From DASUPK01 sp963800285 (GTDB lineage Bacteria > Actinomycetota > Thermoleophilia > Solirubrobacterales > 70-9): a DNA stretch of 64,000 nucleotides. The stretch's first letter is position 1; each line of letters starts with the position of its first letter. The DNA lies in NCBI GenBank assembly GCA_963800285.1, contig CAWDAL010000012.1, positions 124,001-188,000 on the forward strand, in the 5' to 3' direction. The position numbers and the translations under genes were made by a program. Positions 38,973-46,514 of this stretch are shown in pieces. The notes beneath the pieces were generated by a model. The model did not search any database, was not told the origin of the DNA, and saw only the letters and a program-made list of their open reading frames with translations.

Positions 38973-40829
38973 CTAGCGCCGGATGGCGATCAGCTCGAGC
39001 ACCTCGCCCGCGTGGCGCTTCAGGAAGGTGGGACCGACGCCGTGTATCTCGGAGAGGGCGTCGGCGTCGCGCGGCCGCGCGGCCGCGATTCCCTCGAGGG
39101 TCCGGTTGTTCGCGACCGTATAGGCGGGCTTGCCGCGGGCGGCCCGCAGGCGCCAAGCGCGGAGCTCCGTGAGGAGCTCCTCGTCCTCAGTCGTGAGGGC
39201 GGCCTTGGCCACGGCCGGCTTCGGATTCCGGCGCTTTGCCTGCACCTCCACCTCCTCCGGCGAGGGCAGCCAGGAATCCGGGTCACAGACGTCGCAGCAG
39301 CGACCCTCCGGTGCGCCGGGCGTGGAGTCGCCGAAGTGGTCGAGCAACCTGCGACGGCGGCAGCTCTCGCCGAAGCTGAACGACTCGACCGCGCGGTACG
39401 CCCGCCACGAGCGGTCCCTGGCAGCCTTGCATGCGGCGCGCGCCGCGGCCATGTCGATCCGGTCGTTGAAGCGGAGCTGGAGGCGGCCTCCCGGGGCGGG
39501 CTCCACCTCGAAGGCGCCGGCTCGCTCGGCGATCGCCAGCTTGACCCGGTCCTCATCGAGGCGCGGGGCGTCGATGGTGAGGTTGCCCTCTGAGTCGGAG
39601 CCGGCCTTGAGCCGCTGTGCGTAGAGGGAGACGGATTCCGGCTCCACCTCTCGCATCTGGATGAAGCGAACGAGGCGGCCCAGGTCCGAGCGGCCGGCGA
39701 GGAGAGCGGCCCGGGCGGGGAGCCCATCGCGGCCGGCGCGGCCGGCCTCCTGGTAGTAGGCCTCGACGCTCGTCGGGATCGCCCAGTGCCAGACCGAGCG
39801 GACATTGGCCTTGTCCACCCCCATCCCGAACGCGTTGGTGGCCGTGATCACCTCGGCGTCGCCGGTCATGAAGCGGTGCTGGGCGGAGGCGCGTTCGTCG
39901 GGGTCCATGCCCGCGTGGTAGCCGGCGGCGCTCAGGCCGGCTTCGCGCAGGGACTGGGCGACCTCCTCGGTGTCCTTCCGGGTCCCGCAGTAGACGATCG
40001 CCGGGCGATTGGCCTCGTTACGAAGGCCGTGCAGGAGCATCGCCAGCTTGCGCGCCTTCGATCCCTTGCCCTCGAACCCGACGATGTCGAAGGAGAGGTT
40101 CGGCCGATCGAATCCCGCCCGAACCATCAGGGGGTCGCGGAGCCCGAGGCGCTCGGCGATCTCCCTCGAGACATCCTCCGTCGCCGTCGCCGTGCACGCC
40201 ATCACGGTCGGCCGGCCGAGCCGTTCCAGCACCCTGGGCAGGCGCAGGTAGTCGGGACGGAAGTCGTGTCCCCACTCGGAAATGCAGTGCGCCTCGTCGA
40301 CGGCAAGCAGGTCGACCTTGCGCCGGCCCACGGCGTCCATGAAGCCGGGGGAGGCGAATCGCTCGGGCGAGCAGTAGACGATCCGTGCCTGGCCGCCCCG
40401 AATCCGCGCCATTGCGTCGCGCGCGACCTCCTCCGGCAGGCCCGAGGCGATCATCACCGCCGGATGGCCGTCCCCGCTCAGCCGCCGCCACTGATCGGCC
40501 ATCAGTGCGATCAGCGGGCTGACCACGATCGTGAGCCGATCCGTCGCCAGCCCGGGCAGCTGGTAGCAGAGGCTCTTGCCGCCACCGGTGGGCATCACGA
40601 CCAGCGAGTCCCGTCCCGCGAGCGCGGCCTCGACGGGCTCGCGCTGCCCGGGCCGGAATCCGCCATAGCCGAGGTGGGCCAAAAGCGCGTCGGGGTCGGC
40701 GGGGCCGTCGTAGGCGCGGACCGCCTGCGAGGGCTCTGACTCGACTCCCTCCAATCCGTGCAGCGCCGCCCTCGCCTCCTCCATCTCCGGAAAAGACGCC
40801 TGCGCCAGATTCTCGCCCCGCAAGGCCAC
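38973..40829 (-). CDS. recQ: ATP-dependent DNA helicase RecQ
   Basis: 618 residues from GTG 40829. Helicase motifs: FRPGQREPVEAAL (motif 0), MPTGGGKSLCYQLP (Walker A), VSPLIALM, DEAHCISEWGHDFRPDYL, ATATEDV, ATNAFGMGVDK and QEAGRAGRDG. The RecQ-Ct zinc site is present (CRRRRLL...CCDVCDP), then an HRDC domain at the C-terminus (LLTELRAWRLRAARGKPAYTV). A 3'-5' DNA helicase for recombination and replication repair. It ends 14 bp from the convergent glycosyltransferase stop. Confidence 0.95.
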   Translation of the reverse strand: MALRGENLAQASFPEMEEARAALHGLEGVESEPSQAVRAYDGPADPDALLAHLGYGGFRPGQREPVEAALAGRDSLVVMPTGGGKSLCYQLPGLATDRLTIVVSPLIALMADQWRRLSGDGHPAVMIASGLPEEVARDAMARIRGGQARIVYCSPERFASPGFMDAVGRRKVDLLAVDEAHCISEWGHDFRPDYLRLPRVLERLGRPTVMACTATATEDVSREIAERLGLRDPLMVRAGFDRPNLSFDIVGFEGKGSKARKLAMLLHGLRNEANRPAIVYCGTRKDTEEVAQSLREAGLSAAGYHAGMDPDERASAQHRFMTGDAEVITATNAFGMGVDKANVRSVWHWAIPTSVEAYYQEAGRAGRDGLPARAALLAGRSDLGRLVRFIQMREVEPESVSLYAQRLKAGSDSEGNLTIDAPRLDEDRVKLAIAERAGAFEVEPAPGGRLQLRFNDRIDMAAARAACKAARDRSWRAYRAVESFSFGESCRRRRLLDHFGDSTPGAPEGRCCDVCDPDSWLPSPEEVEVQAKRRNPKPAVAKAALTTEDEELLTELRAWRLRAARGKPAYTVANNRTLEGIAAARPRDADALSEIHGVGPTFLKRHAGEVLELIAIRR

Positions 40830-40920
40830 TCGCTCACGATGGCGCAGCGAGCGGTCGGATACGGAAGTACAGGCAGCTCGCTCCGTAGAAATCCCTCAGC
40901 GTGCGTGGGGGAATTGACCG

Positions 40921-41709
40921 ATGCGCGACGAACCGGCGCCTGTGAGTCTCACTCCCGTGCGCTTTTCACGACTGCTCATCCTGCTCGGCCTGATGGCCGG
41001 CGGCGCCGCGTCCCTGGCCTCGGCCGCCGACCACCAGGCCTCAACGGCAGCGACGCACTTCAAGGTGAGCTACTGCGACTTCCGCAACGATCGGGGCTGC
41101 CCGGCCGCTCCCGCGACGAACACCTGTCACTTCAAGCGAAAGGCGCAGGATCGCCGCTGCACTCCCGGTGTTCTCAACCCCGCCGTCACCCAGTCGACGA
41201 TCAAGCGGACGATCTGCCGAACCGGATGGACGACCACGATCCGGCCGCCGTCCAGCTACACCGATCCCCTGAAGCTCCAGGAGCTGCGCGCCTATGGCGA
41301 TGGCAGGAAGTCACCGTCCGGTTTTGAGCTGGACCATCTGATCTCCCTCGAGCTGGGCGGGGCCCCATCGGATCCGCGCAACCTCTGGCCCGAGTCGCAC
41401 AAGAGCTCATACGACAAGGACGGGCTCGAGAACTCACTCCGAGCGAAGGTCTGCGCCGGAACGATCAGCCTCGCGAAGGCCCAGAAGCGCATCGTGAAGT
41501 GGCCGATGTTCGCCGATAGGGGAGGCCACGGTGGGGGCGGGGGGACCGGGGGCGGGTCCGGCGGTGGCTCACTGGACAAGAACTGCTCGGACTTCAGCAC
41601 GCAGGCCGAGGCCCAGGCGTGGTTCAACGGCCACGGCGGGAGCGCCTCGAACGATGTCGCCGGGCTGGACGCCGATCACGACGGCGTCGCATGCGAGTCG
41701 CTGCCCTGA
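40921..41709 (+). CDS. Secreted HNH-type nuclease-like protein with C-terminal excalibur domain
   Basis: 262 residues. A signal peptide (about 15-38, FSRLLILLGLMAGGAASLASAAD) is followed by a Cys-rich region (35-105), then FELDHLISLELGGAPSDPRNLWPESH, which has the DH...N...H layout of HNH nucleases (about 140-165). A Gly-rich hinge leads to the excalibur Ca-binding motif (KNCSDFSTQAEAQAWF, then DVAGLDADHDGVACESLP). Possibly an extracellular nuclease held at the cell surface. The nuclease assignment rests on a motif only. Confidence 0.75.
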   Translation: MRDEPAPVSLTPVRFSRLLILLGLMAGGAASLASAADHQASTAATHFKVSYCDFRNDRGCPAAPATNTCHFKRKAQDRRCTPGVLNPAVTQSTIKRTICRTGWTTTIRPPSSYTDPLKLQELRAYGDGRKSPSGFELDHLISLELGGAPSDPRNLWPESHKSSYDKDGLENSLRAKVCAGTISLAKAQKRIVKWPMFADRGGHGGGGGTGGGSGGGSLDKNCSDFSTQAEAQAWFNGHGGSASNDVAGLDADHDGVACESLP

Positions 41710-41720
41710 TGGAGCAACAA

Positions 41721-41749
41721 GCGTGGGCCGGATCACCTCCGGCCCACGC
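41721..41749. terminator. Strong bidirectional terminator between convergent genes
   Basis: GCGTGGGCCGGA (41721-41732) and TCCGGCCCACGC (41738-41749) form a perfect 12-bp stem with a 5-nt loop, placed between stops at 41709 and 41757. Confidence 0.75.
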
Positions 41750-41756
41750 CTAACCG

Positions 41757-42143
41757 CTAGGCCAGTGCCTTGACCGCCGTCGCTGTGTCGCCGTAGAACT
41801 CGGCGTGCTCGATCTTGCCGTCGTCGACCCTGTAGAGCCAGATCGAATCGCCGGTGAGCTCGTTGCCGCTGTTCGTCTTGCCTACGCCCGAGACCGTGAC
41901 CACCACGCGCCCGCCCTCGGCCTCGATGAACTCCTGCGGGTTCGGACTGAACTCCTCGAAGTTGGAGGCGAACTTGCCGATCATCTCCTTGAAGCCCTCC
42001 GGGCCGGTGTAGGTGCCGCCCCAGGGCAGGCTCTCGGGGACGACGATCTCGGCCGAGTCGCTCGTGGTCGCGGTCGCTGCGTCCATGTCGCCCTTGGCGA
42101 AGGCGTCCCAACCGTTCTTGACTGTGTCTGCATTTGCGCCCAT
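41757..42143 (-). CDS. SnoaL-like / NTF2-fold protein
   Basis: 128 residues from ATG 42143, which has AAGGAG upstream. NTF2-like pattern: TVKNGWDAFAKGDMDAATA, VVPESLPWGGTYTGPEGFKEM, IEAEGGRVVVTVSG and SIWLYRVDDGKIEHAEFYGDT. The cone-shaped fold binds or isomerises small molecules, or serves as a stress-related binding protein. No catalytic residues can be fixed. Confidence 0.8.
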   Translation of the reverse strand: MGANADTVKNGWDAFAKGDMDAATATTSDSAEIVVPESLPWGGTYTGPEGFKEMIGKFASNFEEFSPNPQEFIEAEGGRVVVTVSGVGKTNSGNELTGDSIWLYRVDDGKIEHAEFYGDTATAVKALA

Positions 42144-42334
42144 TGCTGTGCTCCTTGCGGATATAGGCGCTTCCACCGAGCCGGTGAGGTGACGCCCTTA
42201 GAGAGAGAACACCGGCCCTGCAGTCAAATCAGTAGTCCCCAACTCGCGCCTCGTGGCGCAGGTCGCGCCGTCGGTGGCAATCCGGTTGGGGGGTGAGCTT
42301 TCGGCCGCAGGGCCAGCCTCTATCGACAGTACTC

Positions 42335-42529
42335 CTATTGGGAGCCGCGAACGAGAATCGTGGCGATCACTCCGAGGAAGCCGACCATCTGCACAGAGAT
42401 CATCGTGATCCAGGCCCGCGTCATCGTCTGACGGAGCTCGCGGATGTCGCCGTCGACGCGCTCGAAGCCGCTTCGCATCGACTGGGCCAGATCATCGAGT
42501 CGCTCGTCGGTCCAGGTTGCGCGGGGCAC
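42335..42529 (-). CDS. Small membrane protein with amphipathic helix and C-terminal TM segment
   Basis: 64 residues from GTG 42529, just downstream of the gene ending at 42556. TDERLDDLAQSMRSGFERVDGDIRELRQTMT is a short coiled-coil stretch with hepta-spaced residues, then ITMISVQMVGFLGVIATILV is a membrane segment. Resembles small coiled-coil membrane proteins common in actinobacteria; function unknown. Confidence 0.6.
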   Translation of the reverse strand: MPRATWTDERLDDLAQSMRSGFERVDGDIRELRQTMTRAWITMISVQMVGFLGVIATILVRGSQ

Positions 42530-42555
42530 CTCACCAGGGTAGATCGCGGGGCTCC

Positions 42556-42987
42556 TCAGCCACGAGCGGCGCGGATCCGCTCCACGACCGTCCGCGCCCG
42601 CCGCGAGATCCCGGCGGGCGTGTGGCGGAACGGGCGGCGCCGGCCACGGTGGTACGGGAAGCTCGAGCTCTCGCGCGGGCCGAGCGTCAGGTCGATCACG
42701 CGGCCGTCCGAATCGACGAGCCACCAGTGGCTCTTGCCCCGGCGCTTCAGCTGCATCGGCACCAGCCCGGCCTCGTAGCCGCCGGCCAGATGGAAGTAGG
42801 CCTCTGCGGCGACGTAGGCGAAGCCGTCGAAGCGCCCGAAGCCGCTTCGGTATCCCTCCTGGGCGAGCTCGTCGGTGAGCGCGGCCTGGACCTCTCGCTT
42901 GAGCTTGTCCGCGGGCGCCAGGACGACCTTCGAGTTGGACCGCCTGGCGCCCGCGGAGGACCTGCTCTTGGGACGGGAGGGACTCAC
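42556..42987 (-). CDS. Conserved protein of unknown function
   Basis: 143 residues. A basic Ser/Arg-rich start (MSPSRPKSRSSAGARRSNSK) precedes a compact domain: LTDELAQEGYRSGFGRFDGFAYVAAEAYFHLAGG, then LKRRGKSHWWLVDSDGRVIDLTLGP and a basic tail. The SHWWLVD...DLTLGP pattern recalls proteins that bind small ligands or peptides, but I do not recognise a named family. A small membrane protein gene follows it on the same strand. Confidence 0.6.
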   Translation of the reverse strand: MSPSRPKSRSSAGARRSNSKVVLAPADKLKREVQAALTDELAQEGYRSGFGRFDGFAYVAAEAYFHLAGGYEAGLVPMQLKRRGKSHWWLVDSDGRVIDLTLGPRESSSFPYHRGRRRPFRHTPAGISRRARTVVERIRAARG

Positions 42988-43028
42988 TGCCGCTCTGAGG
43001 AAGCGGCGGCGGAAGTTCTCCCCTCAGC

Positions 43029-43283
43029 TCATCGGGTCTGCGCCGAAAGCGGGTGGCCGTTCATCGGGCGGGTGTGCTGCTCGACCATCACCCGGAACGC
43101 GTCCGTAGCCTTGGGACCCCAGAGGGCGGAGTAGCAGGGAGAGCAGAGAACCTCGCCGGCCGGCGTCTGGCGGCCGTTGGCGTAGACCTCGGTCAGGCAT
43201 TGGGCGCAGTGCTGTCTCACCCTCGACTTATCGGCAAGTTGCGGGGAATTCGTGAGCTTCCGAACCATTTCGTCCAGCGGCAT
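43029..43283 (-). CDS. Small zinc-binding protein, unknown function
   Basis: 84 residues from ATG 43283 (ATG 43268 would give 79). It has two CxxC pairs, RQHCAQCLTEVYANGR and EVLCSPCYSALWG, forming one zinc-ribbon/knuckle. The remainder is helical. Its start is only 10-25 bp from the start of the divergent gene at 43293, so at least one of the two mRNAs must be almost leaderless or begin inside the other gene. Confidence 0.6.
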   Translation of the reverse strand: MPLDEMVRKLTNSPQLADKSRVRQHCAQCLTEVYANGRQTPAGEVLCSPCYSALWGPKATDAFRVMVEQHTRPMNGHPLSAQTR

Positions 43284-43292
43284 ACTGCGCCC

Positions 43293-43691
43293 ATGGAAGA
43301 GGGATCGCTCGAGTGGTTCCAGTGGTTCTACGCCGGACGGCTCAACCGCCCCGGCGATATGGAGGAGCGATGGCACGAGGACCTGGTGGTCAACCAGGCC
43401 GAGGAGTTCCCGGACTCGGAGGGCACCTTTCACGGCTACGGGGGCCTCTCGGCGATGATCCGCGAGCTTCAGGAGTCCCTCGAGTACGTGACCTGGGAGC
43501 CGCTCGCGGTGGATTCGCTCGGCGATGACCGCTACCTGGTCACCGTGAGGACCGCCGGCAAGGGACGCGGCAGCGGCATCGAGCTCGAGGGCGACATCGG
43601 GCACATCGTCACCCTGCGCGAGGGCAGGGTGGCGCGCCTCGACACCTATTACAGGCTGGACGACGCACGCAAGGCCGCCGGCCTGGGCTGA
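43293..43691 (+). CDS. SnoaL-like / NTF2-fold protein
   Basis: 132 residues from ATG 43293. LEWFQWFYAGRLNRPGDMEERWHEDLVVNQA, FHGYGGLSAMIRELQESLEYVTWEPL, GSGIELEGDIGHIVTLREGRVARLDTYY is the NTF2-like pattern used by ketosteroid-isomerase-type and polyketide cyclase-like enzymes. The substrate is unknown. A hairpin at 43685-43713 follows. Confidence 0.8.
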   Translation: MEEGSLEWFQWFYAGRLNRPGDMEERWHEDLVVNQAEEFPDSEGTFHGYGGLSAMIRELQESLEYVTWEPLAVDSLGDDRYLVTVRTAGKGRGSGIELEGDIGHIVTLREGRVARLDTYYRLDDARKAAGLG

Positions 43692-43713
43692 GGTCCCGCC
43701 GGGCTCTCAGCCC
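43685..43713. terminator. Possible bidirectional terminator
   Basis: GGGCTGAG (43685-43692) pairs with CTCAGCCC (43706-43713). It overlaps the last bases of both convergent genes. Confidence 0.45.
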
Positions 43714-43910
43714 GTCAGCCCGACGGTGCCACCCTCGCGCGCCGTCCGCCGAATACCGGCTCTCACCCGCCGCTCCCGGTCGGGATCGGGCCCGGGGAGC
43801 CGCGTGGTCCGCACGATCACCGCCGGGCGTCCCGGGTAGGTCGACTCGCTCACGTTCCGGATGGCGACGCCGTCCCAGGCGCCGGGCTCAGCTTGCTCGT
43901 CCTTGTGCAT
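43707..43910 (-). CDS. Small hypothetical protein
   Basis: 67 residues, polar and basic, with no hydrophobic segment. The main support is an excellent ribosome-binding site (AGGAGGG) about 9 bp before the ATG at 43910 and its fit between flanking genes. Family not recognised. Confidence 0.5.
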   Translation of the reverse strand: MHKDEQAEPGAWDGVAIRNVSESTYPGRPAVIVRTTRLPGPDPDRERRVRAGIRRTAREGGTVGLTG

Positions 43911-44023
43911 CTCGGAGATCCCTCCTGGATTCCGTTGACTAACTCACCAGACCTATGCCCGGATCTCCAGCGCTTACTCCCGACCTCGATTGCCGGCCGG
44001 GGACCTCGGGTAGGGTGGCCCTC

Positions 44024-45016
44024 ATGGAGTTCCGCAAGCTCGGCGATTCGGACATGGAGGTCTCGGAGATCTCGCTCGGCTCCTGGCTCACCTACGGCGC
44101 CGGGGTGGAACGCGAGCACACCGAGGCCTGCACCAAGGCCGCTTTCGAGGCCGGGATCAACTTCTTCGACACCGCCAACGTCTACGGCGGCGGCGCGGCG
44201 GAGACGGCGTGGGGCGAGGTTCTCAAGGACTTCAAGCGCTCCGAATACATCCTCGCCACGAAGGTCTTCTTCCCGATGTCGGAGACCGATCGCGGCCTCT
44301 CCCGCGAGCAGATCCACAAGCAGATCGACGCGTCGCTGGAGCGGCTGCAGACCGACTACGTCGATCTCTACCAGTGCCACCGCCCCGACCCGGAGACCCC
44401 GATCGAGGAGACGATGGAGGCGCTCACCGAGGTCTGCGAGGCAGGCAAGGCGCGCGAAATCGGCTTCAGCGAGTGGACCGTCGAACAGGCGCAGGCCAGC
44501 CTCGAGGTCCCCAACACGAAGAAGTTCGTCTCCTCCCAGCCGCAGTACAACATGATCTGGCGCGCCCCCGAGGCCGAGCTGATCCCCTTCTGCGAGGAGC
44601 ACGGCATCTCGCAGATCGTCTGGTCGCCGCTCGCCCAGGGAGTGCTGACGGGCAAGTACAAGCCGGGAGAGCCGCCGCCCGAGGACTCGCGCGCCGCGTC
44701 CGACTCCATGAACTGGGCGATGGACCGCTACCGCTCCGACGATCTGCTCGAGGCGATCCAGCGGCTGATCCCCGTTGCCGAGCAGGCGGGGCTCAGCATG
44801 GTGACCATGGCCCTCGCCTGGTGCCTGCGCCAGGACAACCTCGCCTCGGTGATCATCGGCGCCTCGAGGCCCCAGCAGGTCTTCGACAACGCCGAGGCGG
44901 CGGGAGTGAAGCTCTCTCAGGACACTCTCGACGCGATCGACCAGGCGCTTGAGGGCGTCACCGTCGAGGGCCCGCGGCTGGCCAACTTCGCCGGCGAGGG
45001 CGTCAAGCACCGCTAG
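44024..45016 (+). CDS. Aldo/keto reductase (voltage-gated K+ channel beta-subunit-like AKR)
   Basis: 330 residues from ATG 44024. AKR barrel with the catalytic tetrad: Asp in INFFDTANVYGGG, Tyr in the same motif, Lys in ILATKVFF and His in LYQCHRPD. NADP-binding region WSPLAQGVLTGKY and VIIGASRPQQV. The YGGGAAETAWGEVLKD pattern is that of the AKR6/YghZ-like branch. It reduces aldehydes; the natural substrate is not predictable. Confidence 0.9.
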   Translation: MEFRKLGDSDMEVSEISLGSWLTYGAGVEREHTEACTKAAFEAGINFFDTANVYGGGAAETAWGEVLKDFKRSEYILATKVFFPMSETDRGLSREQIHKQIDASLERLQTDYVDLYQCHRPDPETPIEETMEALTEVCEAGKAREIGFSEWTVEQAQASLEVPNTKKFVSSQPQYNMIWRAPEAELIPFCEEHGISQIVWSPLAQGVLTGKYKPGEPPPEDSRAASDSMNWAMDRYRSDDLLEAIQRLIPVAEQAGLSMVTMALAWCLRQDNLASVIIGASRPQQVFDNAEAAGVKLSQDTLDAIDQALEGVTVEGPRLANFAGEGVKHR

Positions 45017-45039
45017 CGGCTCCACGGAGCCGGAGCCGC
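45016..45039. terminator. Terminator hairpin between convergent genes
   Basis: GCGGCTCC (45016-45023) and GGAGCCGC (45032-45039) form a perfect 8-bp stem directly after the aldo/keto reductase stop. Confidence 0.55.
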
Positions 45040-45045
45040 CGGGCG

Positions 45046-45474
45046 TCAGGCCGAAGCGGCACCGTCCGCCTCGTAGAGCACCGGAGGTGCGGAGTCATCG
45101 GTAGCGCTGGTGGGCTCGAGGTAGAAGATCTCGAGGATGCGGTCGGGTGCGGTGAAGGTGACGCTTTCGTAGCTCTCGACCCGACGCCCTGAGAGCTTCT
45201 CCACGGCGCCGATGAACTCGTCGCGCATCGCGCTCTGAAAGGTCCGGCGCGCCTGCCGCACCATGTCCCGCTGTCCCTTCGCGACCAGCGTGTGCTCCAT
45301 GGTGAGGAAGACGTTCTCCATCTCCACCAGGAGGAGGTTGTCGTGAGCGAAGAGGGCCTTGGCCTTCGTGGCCCCGCGGCCGTAGTACTCCTTGTGCAAC
45401 CCGATCAGCTCCCGCGTCAGCGCGGAGAGCAGTTCCCCCTTCTGCGAAACAGATACTGCGGGTTCAGCTTCCAC
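45046..45474 (-). CDS. DUF2294 family protein
   Basis: 142 residues. Family pattern: LTRELIGLHKEYYGRGATKAKALFAHDNLLLVEMENVFLTMEHTL, then MVRQARRTFQSAMRDEFIGAVEKLSGRRVESYESVTF, DRILEIFYLEP. DUF2294 proteins are small, widespread in actinobacteria and firmicutes, and of uncertain role (some reports concern cell morphology or bicarbonate-related physiology, but I cannot assign this one). Acidic C-terminal tail. Confidence 0.8.
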   Translation of the reverse strand: MEAEPAVSVSQKGELLSALTRELIGLHKEYYGRGATKAKALFAHDNLLLVEMENVFLTMEHTLVAKGQRDMVRQARRTFQSAMRDEFIGAVEKLSGRRVESYESVTFTAPDRILEIFYLEPTSATDDSAPPVLYEADGAASA

Positions 45475-45753
45475 GAGACTGTCCTTTCACCGAGAGCGGT
45501 TTGGGTGAGAAGCCTCGAGTCGTCCCAGTCGACCGATTCTCCACACAAATCAGAAACCGCTGCCCGACGTTGACGTCTGGAAGCAAGCCTCGCTGTTCAG
45601 CGTACCGGGACGGGGGGTACACTAGGTTCGCTGGCGCAGGGTTCGACGGAAACTTGATCAGCCGGCACACGCATCACCACATCTCGGCGCTCCCGTCAAA
45701 CAGGCGAGCCGCGCAGAGCGGCGACATTCGCATCCAGACGAAGGGAGCCCCCT

Positions 45754-46086
45754 ATGGGCGATGTACTCGAACCGACGTTTCGCGTCGACTACGAGCAGGC
45801 CGACGATGGCGGCCACCGAATCAACCTCGCCGGAGAGATGGACCTGAGCAACGTCGACGAGGCTCGCAAGGCGATCATGAGGGCCATGGACTCGGGCGGC
45901 TCAGCACCCGTCCTCATCGACATGAGCGAACTCGAGTTCATCGACTCGACCGGCATCAGGCTGCTGCTCGAGGTGCAGGCCGCCTCGAGCGCCGATTCCG
46001 ACCGCGTCACCTTCCGGGGCATCCGGCCGGAGGTCGCGCAGACCCTGCGGGTCACCGGCGTCGATCAACAGCTCCAGACGGACTGA
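45754..46086 (+). CDS. STAS-domain anti-sigma factor antagonist
   Basis: 110 residues. RINLAGEMDLSNVDEARKAI, VLIDMSELEFIDSTGIRLLLE and VTFRGIRPEVAQTLRVTGV match SpoIIAA/RsbV-like STAS proteins. The Ser in IDSTG is the expected phosphorylation site of a partner RsbW-type kinase; no kinase lies nearby. The 279-bp upstream region contains a -10-like TACACT near 45616 but no other gene. It is followed by a perfect terminator. Confidence 0.9.
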   Translation: MGDVLEPTFRVDYEQADDGGHRINLAGEMDLSNVDEARKAIMRAMDSGGSAPVLIDMSELEFIDSTGIRLLLEVQAASSADSDRVTFRGIRPEVAQTLRVTGVDQQLQTD

Positions 46087-46091
46087 GCAAT

Positions 46092-46121
46092 AGAAAGGGC
46101 CCGCCGAGGCGGGCCCTTTCT
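46092..46121. terminator. Strong terminator after the STAS gene
   Basis: AGAAAGGGCCCGCC (46092-46105) and GGCGGGCCCTTTCT (46108-46121) are perfectly complementary over 14 bp; the inner pairs open to form the loop. The A-tract on one side and T-tract on the other make it work in both directions, also serving the convergent cold-shock gene. Confidence 0.85.
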
Positions 46122-46146
46122 AACGGTTCAGAAGCTTGGGGCTCCC

Positions 46147-46353
46147 TTACGCGACCTGCTTGACGCCGGTCGCAGCCGGGCCCTTGGGGCCGGCCTCGGT
46201 CTCGTACTCGACCTTCGCGCCCTCTTCGAGCGAACGGTAGCCGTCCCCCTCGATCGAGCTGAAATGGACGAACACGTCGTTAGAGCCATCGTCGGGTGTG
46301 ATGAACCCATAGCCCTTGTCGTTGCTGAACCACTTGACGGTTCCGGTAGGCAT
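46147..46353 (-). CDS. Cold-shock protein (CspA family)
   Basis: 68 residues. TGTVKWFSNDKGYGFITPDDG (RNP1), DVFVHFSSIEG (RNP2), then GAKVEYETEAGPKGPAATGVKQV. GAGGAGG ribosome-binding site just before ATG 46353. A single OB-fold domain that binds single-stranded RNA/DNA and melts mRNA structure. Normal length. The long intergenic leader (to 46514) is compatible with temperature-dependent leader control, but no structure was solved by eye. Confidence 0.95.
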   Translation of the reverse strand: MPTGTVKWFSNDKGYGFITPDDGSNDVFVHFSSIEGDGYRSLEEGAKVEYETEAGPKGPAATGVKQVA

Positions 46354-46514
46354 CTCGCCTCCTCTTACTTGTGCTGCGAACGCGAGGAAGCAAGAAGCAA
46401 CAACGCGAGCGCTACGCACACCTTTGCCGGTATCACCGGCCTAACGCCGGGGACGGTAGCAGCCCGGAGGACGGAACCCGCGACCGGATCGCGACCGCGG
46501 GCGTCGCGGACCTG

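Noticed and set aside
45475..45753. Small gene upstream of the STAS protein
   Set aside because: No frame with a plausible start or composition; only a weak -10-like TACACT was seen.
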